64,000 nt of DNA from Chromera velia (GCA_018398765.1 JAHBMJ010000146.1:62001-126000); one strand, 5' to 3'. Positions 43,967 through 54,020 are shown, counted from the stretch's first letter. The notes: generated from the letters alone by a model not told the origin. Numbers and translations are program-made.

Positions 43967-44598
43967 TGCCGGTGATCGCGATCGACGGTCCCGCCGCCTC
44001 GGGCAAGGGCACGCTCGCCCGGCGGATCGCCGCCCATTACGGGTTGCGGCATCTCGATACGGGGCTGACCTATCGGGCGGTCGCGCATGCGCTGCTGGCG
44101 GCCGATGCGCCGCTCGACGACGAGGCGCGTGCGATCGAGGCCGCCGAAACGCTCGACCTTGCCGCGATGGATCGCACGATCCTCGCCGATCACGGCGTCG
44201 GCGAGGCGGCTTCCCGCATCGCGGTCATGCCCGGCGTGCGGCGGGCGCTGGTCGCCCGCCAGCGCGCCTTTGCCGCGACACCGCCGGGCGCGGTGCTGGA
44301 CGGCCGCGACATCGGCACGGTCGTCTGCCCGGACGCGCCGGTGAAGCTCTACGTCACCGCCGGCGCGCCCGAACGGGCCAGACGCCGCTATCACGAGATC
44401 CTGGCAGGCGGCGGCGAGGCGGACGAGGCGGCGATCCTCGCCGACATCGAGCGGCGCGACGCGCGCGACATGGGACGCTCGGACTCGCCGCTGCGGCCGG
44501 CGAACGACGCGCACTTGCTTGACACCTCCGATATGACTATAGAAGCGGCGTTCCAGGCCGCCCGCGCGATCATAGACCGGGCGCTGGACCGTATTTGA
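43963..44598 (+). CDS. cmk: Cytidylate kinase
   Basis: Phosphorylates CMP and dCMP; 211 residues. P-loop GPAASGKGT (9-17), [11 protein letters not shown] (31-41), the [20 protein letters not shown] segment and [18 protein letters not shown] are all family signatures. The ATG at 43963 overlaps the stop of the EPSPS-like gene, so their translation is coupled, as aroA and cmk commonly are. It lies in the conserved neighbourhood ahead of rpsA. Confidence 0.96.
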   Translation: MMPVIAIDGPAASGKGTLARRIAAHYGLRHLDTGLTYRAVAHALLAADAPLDDEARAIEAAETLDLAAMDRTILADHGVGEAASRIAVMPGVRRALVARQRAFAATPPGAVLDGRDIGTVVCPDAPVKLYVTAGAPERARRRYHEILAGGGEADEAAILADIERRDARDMGRSDSPLRPANDAHLLDTSDMTIEAAFQAARAIIDRALDRI

Positions 44599-44728
44599 AC
44601 CCGTCAGCGACGACCCCGCGCCGGACGGCCCGCTTGGGCCCGGATCGACCGTTGGCAGAGAAAACCCGAACCCCGGCGCCCGCGCGTGACGCGATCCGAG
44701 CAGCATCGCCCGCGCACCAGGAGCATCA

Positions 44729-46435
44729 ATGTCAGAACTGAACCCCACGCGGGAGGACTTCGCCAGCCTCCTCGAATCCTCGTTTGCCAGCCAGGATGCG
44801 GCCGAGGGACGTGTCGTCGAAGGCACGATCACGGCCATCGAGAAGGACATGGCCATCGTCGATGTCGGCCTTAAGGTCGAAGGGCGCATCGCACTCAAGG
44901 AATTCGGAGCGAAAGCCAAGGACGGCACGCTCAATGTCGGCGACACGGTCGAGGTCTATGTCGAGCGCGTCGAGAACGCGCTGGGCGAAGCCGTCCTGTC
45001 GCGCGACAAGGCCCGGCGCGAGGAAGCCTGGGTCAAGCTCGAAGCCAAGTTCAACAATGGCGAACGGGTCGAAGGCCACATCTTCAACCAGGTCAAGGGC
45101 GGCTTCACCGTCGATCTGGACGGCGCCGTGGCGTTCCTGCCGCGCTCGCAGGTCGACATCCGCCCGATCCGCGACGTCACGCCGCTGATGCACACGCCGC
45201 AGCCGTTCGAGATCCTGAAGATGGACAAGCGCCGCGGCAACATCGTCGTGTCGCGCCGCACCGTGCTCGAGGAAAGCCGCGCCGAACAGCGCTCGGAGAT
45301 CGTCCAGAACCTCGAAGAGGGCCAGGTCGTCGAGGGCGTGGTCAAGAACATCACCGACTATGGCGCGTTCGTGGACCTTGGCGGCATCGACGGGCTGCTG
45401 CACGTCACCGACATGGCATGGCGCCGGGTGAACCATCCGACCGAGATCCTGCAGATCGGCCAGACCGTGAAGGTGCAGATCATCCGCATCAACCAGGAGA
45501 CGCACCGCATCTCGCTGGGCATGAAACAGCTCGAGGCCGACCCCTGGGAAGGCATCGGTACGAAGTATCCGATGGGCGTGAAGATCACCGGCCGGGTCAC
45601 CAACATCACCGACTATGGCGCGTTCGTCGAGGTCGAGCCGGGCATCGAGGGTCTGATCCACGTCTCCGAAATGTCTTGGACCAAGAAGAACGTTCATCCG
45701 GGCAAGATCCTGTCGACCAGCCAGGAAGTCGAGGTGGTCGTGCTCGAGGTCGATCCGGACAAGCGCCGCATCTCGCTCGGCCTCAAGCAGACGCTCAACA
45801 ACCCCTGGGAAGAGTTCGCGCAGAACCATCCGGTCGGCGACGTCGTCGAGGGCGAGGTCAAGAACAAGACCGAGTTCGGCCTGTTCATCGGCCTTGATGG
45901 CGATGTCGACGGCATGGTCCACCTGTCTGATCTCGACTGGAACCGTTCCGGCGAGGACGCCATCGAGGACTATCACAAGGGCGACACGGTCAAGGCCGTG
46001 GTGCTCGACGTCGATGTCGACAAGGAGCGCATCTCGCTGGGCATCAAGCAGCTGACCAAGGATGCGATCGCCGATGCGGCCGCTTCGGGCACGCTGCGCA
46101 AGGGCGCCGTCGTCACCTGCGAAGTGACCGGCATCACCGACGGCGGTATCGAGGTCAAGCTGGTCGATCACGATCTGGACAGCTTCATCCGCCGGTCGGA
46201 CCTGTCGCGCGACCGCGACGAGCAGCGCCCCGAGCGCTTCTCGGTGGGCCAGCGTCTGGACGCCCGCGTCACCCAGTTCAACAAGAAGGACCGCCGGGTT
46301 TCGGTCTCCATCAAGGCGCTGGAAATCGCCGAGGAGAAGGAAGCGGTGGCGCAGTTCGGCTCGACCGACTCGGGCGCCTCGCTCGGCGACATTCTGGGCG
46401 CCGCGCTCAAGAAGCAGGACGAAGGCGACAATTAA
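44729..46435 (+). CDS. rpsA: 30S ribosomal protein S1
   Basis: RNA-binding ribosomal protein of 568 residues with six S1 motifs in series; examples begin at VVEGTITAIEKDMAIVDVG, VVEGVVKNITDYGAFVDLGG and VKITGRVTNITDYGAFVEVE. The last two repeats are more divergent, as usual. It helps recruit messages lacking strong Shine-Dalgarno sites. A 130-base leader separates it from cmk, with CAGGAG before the ATG, and a strong terminator follows. Confidence 0.98.
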   Translation: MSELNPTREDFASLLESSFASQDAAEGRVVEGTITAIEKDMAIVDVGLKVEGRIALKEFGAKAKDGTLNVGDTVEVYVERVENALGEAVLSRDKARREEAWVKLEAKFNNGERVEGHIFNQVKGGFTVDLDGAVAFLPRSQVDIRPIRDVTPLMHTPQPFEILKMDKRRGNIVVSRRTVLEESRAEQRSEIVQNLEEGQVVEGVVKNITDYGAFVDLGGIDGLLHVTDMAWRRVNHPTEILQIGQTVKVQIIRINQETHRISLGMKQLEADPWEGIGTKYPMGVKITGRVTNITDYGAFVEVEPGIEGLIHVSEMSWTKKNVHPGKILSTSQEVEVVVLEVDPDKRRISLGLKQTLNNPWEEFAQNHPVGDVVEGEVKNKTEFGLFIGLDGDVDGMVHLSDLDWNRSGEDAIEDYHKGDTVKAVVLDVDVDKERISLGIKQLTKDAIADAAASGTLRKGAVVTCEVTGITDGGIEVKLVDHDLDSFIRRSDLSRDRDEQRPERFSVGQRLDARVTQFNKKDRRVSVSIKALEIAEEKEAVAQFGSTDSGASLGDILGAALKKQDEGDN

Positions 46436-46464
46436 GCCGCCCCGTCCCACCACCATCCTCAGAG

Positions 46465-46495
46465 CCCGCCGGTCGCCCGACCGGCGGGTTTTTTT
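46465..46495 (+). terminator. Rho-independent terminator after rpsA
   Basis: CCCGCCGGTC (46465-46474) and GACCGGCGGG (46479-46488) form a perfect 10-base-pair stem with loop GCCC, followed by seven Ts. Confidence 0.95.
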
Positions 46496-46557
46496 CGGCC
46501 TCGACAGAGCCGGCCCGGCTGCTATTTCTCGACGGGTCGGAACGAACGGGGAGCGCC

Positions 46558-46887
46558 ATGCTCAAGGCGCCGCAACTGCGCAAGCTGGCCAATGGCGAGG
46601 CGACGATCGACGCGTTCGCCTACGAGGCGGCCCAGGAGACGGCCGCAGCGCTCGGCCGCGCCGGCAAGAAGCTGGAGGCCGCGCTCGCCGCGCTCGAGCG
46701 GCACGACGCCACGCCCGGCGCCAACCGCGACCGGACCGAGCTGGTGCAGGAGGCGGCCGATTGCGCGTGGGCGCTGTTCATCCAGCGGGACTTTCTGGGC
46801 CTGAAGTCCGACCATCACCTGACGCGGACCTATCGCATCCCCGACGAGGTGATGCGCCGCGTCGGCATCGTCAAAAGGCGGGATTAG
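46558..46887 (+). CDS. Small conserved alphaproteobacterial protein (DUF6665-like)
   Basis: A 109-residue, mostly helical soluble protein. The first 65 residues are Ala/Glu-rich helices (AAQETAAALGRAGKKLEAAL); the second part has CAWALFIQRDFLGLKSDHH and ends with YRIPDEVMRRVGIVKRR. It resembles the family I know as DUF6665, of unknown function, but the name is from memory. GGGGAGC precedes the ATG. Its stop overlaps the convergent HAD gene by four bases. Confidence 0.7.
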   Translation: MLKAPQLRKLANGEATIDAFAYEAAQETAAALGRAGKKLEAALAALERHDATPGANRDRTELVQEAADCAWALFIQRDFLGLKSDHHLTRTYRIPDEVMRRVGIVKRRD

Positions 46888-47573
46888 GCGACAAGCGCGC
46901 CAGTATTTTCCGAAAGCCAGTCGGCGAGTTCGGCATGGCTGGCGACGACCATGTCCGCGCCGGCATCGCGCAGTTGCGCGCCCGACTTGTCGGACCAGTG
47001 GCCCCCGCCGGTGAAGCCGATGACGAACTGTCCGGCCGCCCTGGCCCCGCGCACGCCGTTGGCGCTGTCCTCGACCGTGATGCAGTCGCCCGGCGAAGAC
47101 CCCATCCTGCGGGCGGCCAGTTCGAAAAGGTCCGGCGAAGGCTTGCCGTTTTCGACCATGTCGCCCGAGAAGACGTTTTCGCCGAAGAAGCGGTCCAGCC
47201 CGGCGCGCTCGAGCTTGAGCGGCAGGAACGGCATCTGCGTCGACGAGGCGACGCAGCGCGGCGCGGTCATGCGCCGAAGAAGCGCGTCGACCCCCTCGAT
47301 CGGCCGCACGTCCTCGATCACGCGGCGGCGCGACTCGCTCTTGAGCGCGACATAGTCGTCGTCGGTCAGCGGCGCGCCGGTCCTTTCGAGCAAGAGGTCC
47401 GACAATTGGCGGCGCCACTTGTCGGCCGCCAGCGCCATGAAGGCGCCGACATACCAGTCGCGGTCGACGCTGACCCCCTTGGCGGCCAGAAAGCCCAGTT
47501 CGACCTGCAGGTAGACCGCTTCGCTGTCGATGAGCACGCCATCGCAGTCGAAGATCATAAGCGGATTGTCCAT
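46884..47573 (-). CDS. HAD-superfamily phosphatase (phosphoglycolate phosphatase-like, subfamily IA)
   Basis: A 229-residue HAD hydrolase. The nucleophile motif FDCDGVLIDSE (8-18) is followed by a helical cap, the second motif in VASSTQMPF, the Lys in ENGKPSPDLF and the metal-binding VEDSANGVRGA. The pattern is that of beta-phosphoglucomutase/phosphoglycolate phosphatase relatives that act on small sugar phosphates. Substrate is undetermined. It lies 11 bases downstream of the RNase D-like gene on the same strand, so both are probably one transcript. Confidence 0.9.
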   Translation of the reverse strand: MDNPLMIFDCDGVLIDSEAVYLQVELGFLAAKGVSVDRDWYVGAFMALAADKWRRQLSDLLLERTGAPLTDDDYVALKSESRRRVIEDVRPIEGVDALLRRMTAPRCVASSTQMPFLPLKLERAGLDRFFGENVFSGDMVENGKPSPDLFELAARRMGSSPGDCITVEDSANGVRGARAAGQFVIGFTGGGHWSDKSGAQLRDAGADMVVASHAELADWLSENTGALVA

Positions 47574-47584
47574 CGAAGAACGCC

Positions 47585-48238
47585 TCAGCTGTGCGCGAAG
47601 ATGTCCTCGTCGGGCCAGCCCATCAGATCGAGCCGGGCGCGGGTGGGCAGGAAGCGGAAGCAGGCGTCAGCCTCGCGGGTGCGTCCTTCCCGTTCGAGCC
47701 GGAACACCAGCGCGTCCATCAGCGCGTGCAGGTGCAGCACATCGCTCGCCGCGTAGGCGAGTTGCGCGTCGGTGAGCGTCCCGGCCGCCCAGTCGGACGA
47801 TTGCTGCTGCTTGGAGATCTCGACATCGAGCAGTTCGCGGACCAGATCCTTGAGCCCGTGCCGGTCGGTATAGGTGCGGGTCAGCTTGGAGGCGATCTTG
47901 GTGCAGAAGACCGGCTGGGTCGACACGCCGAAGGCCTTTTCGAGCACGGCGATGTCGAACCGGCCGAAGTGGAAGATCTTGGTCCTCTTGCGGTCGCGCA
48001 GGAGCCGGACGAGGTTGGGGGCGCGCTTCTGGCCGCTGGCGATCTGGATCACGTCGGCGGTGCCGTCGCCGGGCGAAAGCTGGACCACGCACAGACGGTC
48101 GCGGTGCGGATTGAGCCCGAGCGTTTCGGTGTCGATGGCGATCCGGTCGCCGTAGCGCGCGACCGCGTCCTCGCTCAGATCGCCCCTGTGCAGCCTGATC
48201 GCCCCGCTCGCACCGCCACTTGCCCCACCACTTGCCAT
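47585..48238 (-). CDS. RNase D-like 3'-5' exonuclease (DEDDy, no HRDC domain)
   Basis: A 217-residue exonuclease of the DEDDy type. Motif I is IDTETLGLNPHRDRLCVVQL, motif II HFGRFDIAVLEKAFG, and motif III YAASDVLHLHALMDAL with the catalytic Tyr. Unlike E. coli Rnd (about 375 residues) it stops after the nuclease domain, a form common in alphaproteobacteria and expected to trim structured RNA ends. The ATG at 48238 with AAGGGGA upstream is chosen; a longer frame exists. Confidence 0.9.
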   Translation of the reverse strand: MASGGASGGASGAIRLHRGDLSEDAVARYGDRIAIDTETLGLNPHRDRLCVVQLSPGDGTADVIQIASGQKRAPNLVRLLRDRKRTKIFHFGRFDIAVLEKAFGVSTQPVFCTKIASKLTRTYTDRHGLKDLVRELLDVEISKQQQSSDWAAGTLTDAQLAYAASDVLHLHALMDALVFRLEREGRTREADACFRFLPTRARLDLMGWPDEDIFAHS

Positions 48239-48264
48239 GACCGTCCCCTTGTTCGCGTGCGCCG

Positions 48265-48293
48265 CTTGTATGAGCCGCCGCCGCAAAGCTCAA
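48265..48293 (-). promoter_or_regulatory. Candidate promoter of the RNase D-like/HAD operon
   Basis: On the minus strand TTGAGC (48288-48293) and TACAAG (48265-48270) with a 17-base spacer, about 27 bases upstream of the start codon. Confidence 0.5.
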
Positions 48294-48401
48294 GGCGCGA
48301 TCGCCGCGGGAAAGGGGTGTCCGATGGCCGAGGCACCTCAGCGCCGATCCTACGCGGGCGGGGCGAAGCATCAGCGATCCGGCGCGAATGGAAGTCGCCG
48401 G

Positions 48402-49352
48402 CTACGCGAAGACGATCCGGGGCAGGTAGAACGAGACCACCCAGTTGGGCGCGTCGACGATCTCGGAGATCCGCAGGTCACCGCACACCGAGCACAAGAC
48501 ATAGGCGTCCTCGGGCGGCATTTGCCGCCAGGCGCCGAGATGATCGATCATGCCGGATACCGCATCGCGCGCAGCGGCCATCAGGTCCGGGCCGATTCCG
48601 GTGGTCACCTCGTAGCCGGCACCGTCCAGATGGCGGGTCACCGGGCCGGGCGTCGAAAAGCGCGGAAAGCGCGGCGCGGCGTCCTTGATCAGGTCGACCC
48701 TGACCGTCAGATCCATGGCGCTCTCGATCGCCGTGCCGCACACCTCGCCATCGCCCTGCGCGGCATGGGTGTCGCCGGCCGAAAACAGCGCGCCCGCCAC
48801 CTCGACCGGGAGGATCAGCTCGGTGCCGGCGGCCAGATCGCGCACGTCCATGTTGCCGCCGACACGGCGCGGCGGGATGATGGCGTGCCGGCCGGGCGCG
48901 GCAGGGGCGAGGCCGATCGTGCCGACGAAGGGCTTGAGCGGCACGCGCGCATGGGCGCCGAGCAGGGCCGGCTCGCGCGCGGCGCGGTCATGGTCCCAGA
49001 GCTGCAGATGCGGGTCGGGGAACTGGTCGGCGAGCAGGCCGAAGCCCGGAATCAGCGCGCTCCAGCCGAAGCCGGACGGGGCGAGATCGACGATCGTCAC
49101 CTTCAGCGCGTCGCCCGGCTCGGCCCCGTCGACGTGAAGCGGCCCGGTAACCGGATTGACCGCATCGGCGTCCATCGTCGCGATGTCGGCGGCCGTGCTC
49201 TGCGGCGTGTAATGGCCGCCGGCCGCATCGAGGCATTCGAGCGTGATCGTTTTGCCCGGCGCGATGCGGGCGACCGGTTCGATCGCATTGTCCCAGCCGC
49301 AATGGTGATGGGCGCTGTGGATGGTGCGCCAAGGGCCGCCGTGATCAGCCAT
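48402..49352 (-). CDS. Acetamidase/formamidase family protein
   Basis: A 316-residue amidase of the FmdA/AmdA family, which frees ammonia from formamide, acetamide or similar short amides. Typical segments are HHHCGWDNAIEPV, VTGPLHVDGAEPGDALKV, ARVPLKPFVGTIGLAP, PPRRVGGNMDVRDL and FSAGDTHAAQGDGEVCGTAIE, which contribute the metal site. It is the last gene of the leftward importer operon and starts eight bases inside the end of the regulator gene. The import system upstream probably delivers its substrate or a precursor. Confidence 0.9.
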   Translation of the reverse strand: MADHGGPWRTIHSAHHHCGWDNAIEPVARIAPGKTITLECLDAAGGHYTPQSTAADIATMDADAVNPVTGPLHVDGAEPGDALKVTIVDLAPSGFGWSALIPGFGLLADQFPDPHLQLWDHDRAAREPALLGAHARVPLKPFVGTIGLAPAAPGRHAIIPPRRVGGNMDVRDLAAGTELILPVEVAGALFSAGDTHAAQGDGEVCGTAIESAMDLTVRVDLIKDAAPRFPRFSTPGPVTRHLDGAGYEVTTGIGPDLMAAARDAVSGMIDHLGAWRQMPPEDAYVLCSVCGDLRISEIVDAPNWVVSFYLPRIVFA

Positions 49353-50139
49353 TGTCGCTCCGCCCCGGCCGCGCGCGCATCGCGGCCCGTTCGAGCATAT
49401 ACTGTTCGGCCTCGACCATGTGCTCGTGCATGATCGCGCGGGCGGCGTCGACGTCGCGCGCCCGGATCGCGCGCAGAAGGCGGACCTGATAGTGCAGGCC
49501 GGCCTCGCGCAGGCCCGGATTGGGCTGCTGGTAGATCTGCCGGCACACCGTCATGTCGCGCAGAAGGCCGAGCATCAGAAAGGCGATCAGGCCGAACAGC
49601 CGGTTGGACGAGGTGCGCGCAAGTTCGGCGTGGAAGTCGAGTTCGGCGAGCCGCTGGCGGTATTCCTCCTCGGCCGAGGCCGGTTCGCGCTCGTAGAGCC
49701 GCACGGTGGCCCGCAGCGCCTCGAAGGCCGTCTCGGCAATGCCGGTCCGGGCGGCTTCGGCGGCGATCGCCGGTTCGATCATCTTGCGCACCGCATAGAT
49801 GTCGGCGATCGAGGGCGGATCGAACACGAACAGATTGTTGAGCATGCCGAGCGCGTGGTTCTCCTCGACCGCGCTGACGAAGGCGCCGCCGCCGGGGCCG
49901 GTGCGGGTGGCGATCAGGCCCTGGAACTCGAGGATCTTCATCGCCTCGCGCAGCGTGCCGCGCGAGGCGCGCAGAGCCTCGTCGGCGAGCCATTCGGTCG
50001 GCACGCGCTCGCCGGGCTGAAGGTCCGACTGCATGATCTTGTCGCGGATGGCGTCGGCGATCATGTCGGGCCGCTTGCGCCGGCGCGTCGGCGCGGGCGG
50101 CGGCGGCAGGTCGAGCGGCCCGGTGGCGTTGCCCGTCAT
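49345..50139 (-). CDS. GntR-family regulator with FCD ligand domain
   Basis: A 264-residue regulator. An N-terminal winged helix (about 25-88: IADAIRDKIMQSDLQPGERV, SRGTLREAMKILEFQGLI) is followed by an all-helical FCD ligand-binding domain with FHAELARTSSNRLFGLI and a C-terminal EHMVEAEQYML helix. The ATG at 50139 overlaps the ATPase stop (ATGA), which fixes the start. Lying inside the importer-amidase operon, it is likely the local autoregulator. A palindromic candidate site lies upstream of the operon at 55760-55781. Confidence 0.92.
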   Translation of the reverse strand: MTGNATGPLDLPPPPAPTRRRKRPDMIADAIRDKIMQSDLQPGERVPTEWLADEALRASRGTLREAMKILEFQGLIATRTGPGGGAFVSAVEENHALGMLNNLFVFDPPSIADIYAVRKMIEPAIAAEAARTGIAETAFEALRATVRLYEREPASAEEEYRQRLAELDFHAELARTSSNRLFGLIAFLMLGLLRDMTVCRQIYQQPNPGLREAGLHYQVRLLRAIRARDVDAARAIMHEHMVEAEQYMLERAAMRARPGRSDNG

Positions 50140-51125
50140 GCGGCCGCGTCCCCGTGCGGGTGATAGCATGCAGCGCGGTGGCGAGCGTCATCGGGCGCTG
50201 CCTCGAGCGGCGGCATGGCCGAGGTGCAGATTTCGGTGCCGCGCGGACAGCGCGCGAAGAAGGGGCAGCCCGGCGGCGGGTTGTAGGGGTCGGGCAGTTC
50301 GGTCTCGGCGTCCTCGGGGATCAGCGACTTGCGGCCGGGCGCGGGGGCCGAATTGAGCAGCAGGTGCGTATAGGGATGGCGCGGCCGGCCGAACACGGCG
50401 CGGGCCGCCCCGACCTCGACGATCCGGCCGAAATACATCACCGCGACCCGGTCGGAAACGCTTTCGACCACCGACAAATCGTGGCTGATGAAGACGTAGG
50501 TCAGACCGAACCGGTCCTTGAGATCGTCGAGGATGTTGAGCACCTGCGCCTGCACCGACACGTCGAGCGCAGAGACCGGCTCGTCGAGCACGATCAGCCT
50601 GGGATCGGCGGCGAGCGCCCGCGCGATGCCGATGCGCTGCGCCTGTCCGCCGGAGAATTCGTGCGGATAGCGATCGAGGAATCCCGGCGCCAGATTGACC
50701 GCGTCCATCAGTTCCTCGAGCCGTTCTTCGCGCCCCTGCGCATCGAGATCGGTCAGGTGCTTCAGCGGCGCTTCGAGGATGGTGCGGATGGTCTTGCGCG
50801 GATTGAGCGAGGCGACCGGGTCCTGGAACACGTACTGCACGTCACGCGACAGGCGCCTGAGATCGCGGCCTGCCTCGGCGGCCAGATCACGGCCATCGAA
50901 CGTGATACGGCCGCCGGTCGGCCGGTCGAGGCCGACGATCATGCGCGCGAGGGTGGACTTGCCGCAGCCCGATTCGCCGACGACGCCGAGCGTCTCGCCG
51001 GGCCGGACGTCGAGCGAGACGTCCTGGACGGCGTGGACGGCGGGCCGTTCGCCGCCAAGCAGGGTGCGTCCGCCGCCGAAGGTCTTGTCGACGCCCTCGA
51101 TGGTCAGAAGCGCGGCTTCAGACAT
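50136..51125 (-). CDS. Dipeptide-type ABC transporter ATP-binding protein (DppF-like), second importer
   Basis: ATPase of 329 residues: Walker A GESGCGKST, Q-loop YVFQDPVASLNPRKTI, signature [15 protein letters not shown], Walker [13 protein letters not shown]-loop SHD, then a C-terminal oligopeptide-transporter domain with GCPFFARCPRGTEIC. It overlaps the fused permease-ATPase by eight bases and pairs with the ATPase half of that protein. Its neighbours downstream are the GntR regulator and the amidase. Confidence 0.93.
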   Translation of the reverse strand: MSEAALLTIEGVDKTFGGGRTLLGGERPAVHAVQDVSLDVRPGETLGVVGESGCGKSTLARMIVGLDRPTGGRITFDGRDLAAEAGRDLRRLSRDVQYVFQDPVASLNPRKTIRTILEAPLKHLTDLDAQGREERLEELMDAVNLAPGFLDRYPHEFSGGQAQRIGIARALAADPRLIVLDEPVSALDVSVQAQVLNILDDLKDRFGLTYVFISHDLSVVESVSDRVAVMYFGRIVEVGAARAVFGRPRHPYTHLLLNSAPAPGRKSLIPEDAETELPDPYNPPPGCPFFARCPRGTEICTSAMPPLEAAPDDARHRAACYHPHGDAAA

Positions 51126-53058
51126 CGCGGTCGTCCCCGGTCAGCGGGTGGATGCAGCGCACCGTGCGGCCTTCGCCCAGTTCGGTCAGCCCGATCGGCG
51201 CGGCGCGGCAGTCGGCCTGCGCGCGCGGGCAGCGCGGCGCAAACGCGCAGCCCTCGGGCAGATCGTTGACCATGGGCGGGCGGCCCTCGATCGCGTCGAG
51301 CCGGCGGTCGGACTCGCCCAGCACCGGCACGCAGTCGATCAGCTTGGCCGTATAGGGGTGGGCTGGAGCGGAGAGGATTTCCTCGGTCGTGCCGGTCTCG
51401 ACGAACTGGCCGGCATACATGACGGCGACGCGATCGCAGATGGCCGAAACGACGCCGAAATCGTGGGTGATGAACAGGATGCCCGTGTCGCGTTCGGCGC
51501 GCAGCGTGTCGAGCAGCGACAGCACCTGCGCCTGCACCGTGACGTCGAGCGCGGTGGTCGGCTCGTCGGCGATGATCACCTTGGCATCGTGGGCGAGCGC
51601 CATGGCGATGCACACGCGCTGGCGCATGCCGCCGGACAGTTCGTGCGGATAGGCCTTCATGCGCTCGGCAGGGTTCGGAATGCGCACGATGCGGAGCAGT
51701 TCGACGGCCTTGCGGCCGGCGTCGGCCTTCGAAAGCGGACCGTGCGCCCGGATCGCCTCGACGAGCTGGTCGCCCACGGTGAACAAAGGATGCAGCGTCG
51801 ACAGCGGGTCCTGGAAGACGTGGCTGACCGCCGAGCCGCGCAATTGCCGGATGCGCGCGTCGGACGCCGAGAACAGGTCTTCGCCCTCGAGCAGCGCCAC
51901 GCCGCCGGTGATGCGGCCGGGCGGGCTCGGCACAAGGCCCATGATCGACATGGCCGAGACCGACTTGCCCGAGCCGCTCTCGCCGACGATGCCGAGGCAC
52001 TCGCCCCTGCCGACGCGCATGTCGACGCCGCCGACGGCCCTGTAGACATCGCCGCCGAGCCGGAACTGGGTGTTCAGGTCGCGCACGTCGAGCACCGCGT
52101 CGGGATCGGGCGCGACATCGGGCACGAGGCCCTCGCGCATCACCGCGGTTCGGGCGACGGGCCGCGACAGCGCGCCGGACTTCAGGCGCGGGTCGAGCAC
52201 GTCGCGCACGCCGTCGCCGAGCAGGTTGATGCTCATGACGAGCACGAAGATCATAAGGCCGGGAATGATCGAGACGTGCGGCGCGGTGAACAGGATCTTG
52301 CGGCCGTCGCCGAGCATCGAACCGAGGTCCGCCTGCGGCGGCTGTGCGCCAAGGCCGAGGAACGAAAGGCCGGCCGTCTCGAGGATCATCCAGCCGACGG
52401 TGGTCGACATGGTGATCACGATCACCGGCAGCACGTTCGGCAGCACCTCGATGAACAGGATCTGCGCGTGGCTCTTGCCCGAAAGGCGGGCCGCGTCGAC
52501 GAATTCGCGCCGGGCGAGGCCGAGCGTGATGCCGCGAATGTTGCGCGCGAAGAAGGGGATGTTGACGACGGCGATGGCGTAGAGCGCGTTCAGAAGGCCC
52601 GGCCCGAGCACCGCGACGATCGCCAATGCAAGAAGGATGTAGGGAAAGGCCATGACCATGTCGATGCCGCGCATCAGCACCGTATCGACGCGGCCGCCCG
52701 CATAGCCGGCGACCAGGCCGATCAGCGAGCCGAAGAAGGCGGCGATCAGCGTCGCCGAGATGCCGACGGCGACGCTGACGCGGGTGCCCCAGATCAGCCG
52801 GGAGAGGATGTCGCGGCCGAGCGCATCGGTGCCGAGCAGATGGCCGTCGGCAAGCGGGCGGAGCAGGCGGTTGGCGGGCGCCGTGGCATCGGGGTCGGCG
52901 AGCGGCAGGATCGGCGCGGCGAGCGCGATCAGCACGATCGCGGCAAGGACCACGAGCCCGGCGGTGGCGAGCGTGTTGTTGAGCAAAAGGCGGGTGGCGC
53001 TCGGTCGGCCGGAGGGCTTTCTGGCGGGCTGGATCGGGGCGCTTTCGACGGCGGTCAT
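51118..53058 (-). CDS. Fused DppC-type permease and DppD-type ATPase
   Basis: A single 646-residue chain holding two importer subunits. Residues about 1-300 form a permease ([20 protein letters not shown], the EAA loop [20 protein letters not shown], end VRDVLDPRL). Residues about 315-646 form an ATPase (Walker [10 protein letters not shown]-loop [12 protein letters not shown], signature [15 protein letters not shown], Walker [13 protein letters not shown]-terminal [15 protein letters not shown]). The ATG at 53058 shares a base with the DppB-like stop (TGATG). No stop or frameshift lies between the halves, and this fusion is known in some dipeptide/nickel importers. Confidence 0.92.
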   Translation of the reverse strand: MTAVESAPIQPARKPSGRPSATRLLLNNTLATAGLVVLAAIVLIALAAPILPLADPDATAPANRLLRPLADGHLLGTDALGRDILSRLIWGTRVSVAVGISATLIAAFFGSLIGLVAGYAGGRVDTVLMRGIDMVMAFPYILLALAIVAVLGPGLLNALYAIAVVNIPFFARNIRGITLGLARREFVDAARLSGKSHAQILFIEVLPNVLPVIVITMSTTVGWMILETAGLSFLGLGAQPPQADLGSMLGDGRKILFTAPHVSIIPGLMIFVLVMSINLLGDGVRDVLDPRLKSGALSRPVARTAVMREGLVPDVAPDPDAVLDVRDLNTQFRLGGDVYRAVGGVDMRVGRGECLGIVGESGSGKSVSAMSIMGLVPSPPGRITGGVALLEGEDLFSASDARIRQLRGSAVSHVFQDPLSTLHPLFTVGDQLVEAIRAHGPLSKADAGRKAVELLRIVRIPNPAERMKAYPHELSGGMRQRVCIAMALAHDAKVIIADEPTTALDVTVQAQVLSLLDTLRAERDTGILFITHDFGVVSAICDRVAVMYAGQFVETGTTEEILSAPAHPYTAKLIDCVPVLGESDRRLDAIEGRPPMVNDLPEGCAFAPRCPRAQADCRAAPIGLTELGEGRTVRCIHPLTGDDRDV

Positions 53059-54002
53059 CAGCGCAGCCTCGGATCGAGGATGGTCTGAACCACATCGGCG
53101 GCCAGGTTGAACAGCACGTAGGCGGCGGCGACGACGAGGACGCCGCCCTGCACCAGCAGGAGGTCGCGCGTCGAGATGGCGGTGACCAGCATCGAGCCGA
53201 TGCCGGGCCACTGGAAGACGGTCTCGATATAGACCGCGCCGCCGAGCACGAAGCCCGCCTGGATGCCGATCACCGGTATGACGGTGACGAGCGCGGCCTT
53301 GAAGGCGTGCTTGTAGATGACGTTGCGCTCGCTCAGCCCCTTGGCGCGGGCGGTACGGATGAAGTCCTGGCGCAGCACTTCGAGCATGGCGGTGCGCGTC
53401 AGGCGGGCGATGACGCCGGTGGCGACCACGGCGAGCGTCAGCGCGGGCAGGAACAGATGATGCAGCAGGTCGGGCAGATCACCGCCGCCGAAGATCGAAT
53501 ACATGCCCGAGGCGGGGAACCAGCGCAGATTGACGGCGAAGACCAGGATCAGCAGCAGGCCGAGCCAGAAGGAGGGGATCGAGATGCCGATCAGGACGAT
53601 GAAGGTGATCGCCTTGTCGGCCCAGCCATACTGGCGCACGGCGGAGATGACGCCGGCGATCAGGCCGAGCACCGAGCACAGGACGAGCGCGGTGCCGGCG
53701 AGGATCAGCGTGGCGTTGAAACGCTCGAGCACGATGTCGAGCACGGGCCGGTTCTGCATGTAGGAGCGGCCGAGATCGCCCTGGAACAGGTTGCCCAGCC
53801 AGATGAAGTATTGCTGGACCAGCGGCTTGTCGAGGCCGAGGTCGCGATTGAGCTTTTCGACGTTCTCGGGGGTGGCGAAATTGCCCAGGATCGCCTGGGC
53901 CGGATCGCCGGGGATCAGCGCCATGATGGCGAAGACGATGATGGTCAGCCCGAACAGGACGGGAATCGCGGCGAGCAGACGCTTGGCGATGTAGGCGATC
54001 AT
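53058..54002 (-). CDS. Dipeptide-type ABC transporter permease (DppB-like), second importer
   Basis: Inner-membrane permease of 314 residues. It opens IAKRLLAAIPVLFGLTIIVF, has LGLDKPLVQQYFIWLGNL and GDLGRSYMQNRPV in the periplasmic loop, the ATPase-contact loop FIRTARAKGLSERNVIYKHA, and ends VVQTILDPRLR. It is coupled by TGATG to the fused gene. The 138-base gap to the binding-protein gene upstream holds a pair of palindromic repeats. Confidence 0.93.
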   Translation of the reverse strand: MIAYIAKRLLAAIPVLFGLTIIVFAIMALIPGDPAQAILGNFATPENVEKLNRDLGLDKPLVQQYFIWLGNLFQGDLGRSYMQNRPVLDIVLERFNATLILAGTALVLCSVLGLIAGVISAVRQYGWADKAITFIVLIGISIPSFWLGLLLILVFAVNLRWFPASGMYSIFGGGDLPDLLHHLFLPALTLAVVATGVIARLTRTAMLEVLRQDFIRTARAKGLSERNVIYKHAFKAALVTVIPVIGIQAGFVLGGAVYIETVFQWPGIGSMLVTAISTRDLLLVQGGVLVVAAAYVLFNLAADVVQTILDPRLR

Positions 54003-54020
54003 GCTGGCTTACCCCGCGCC

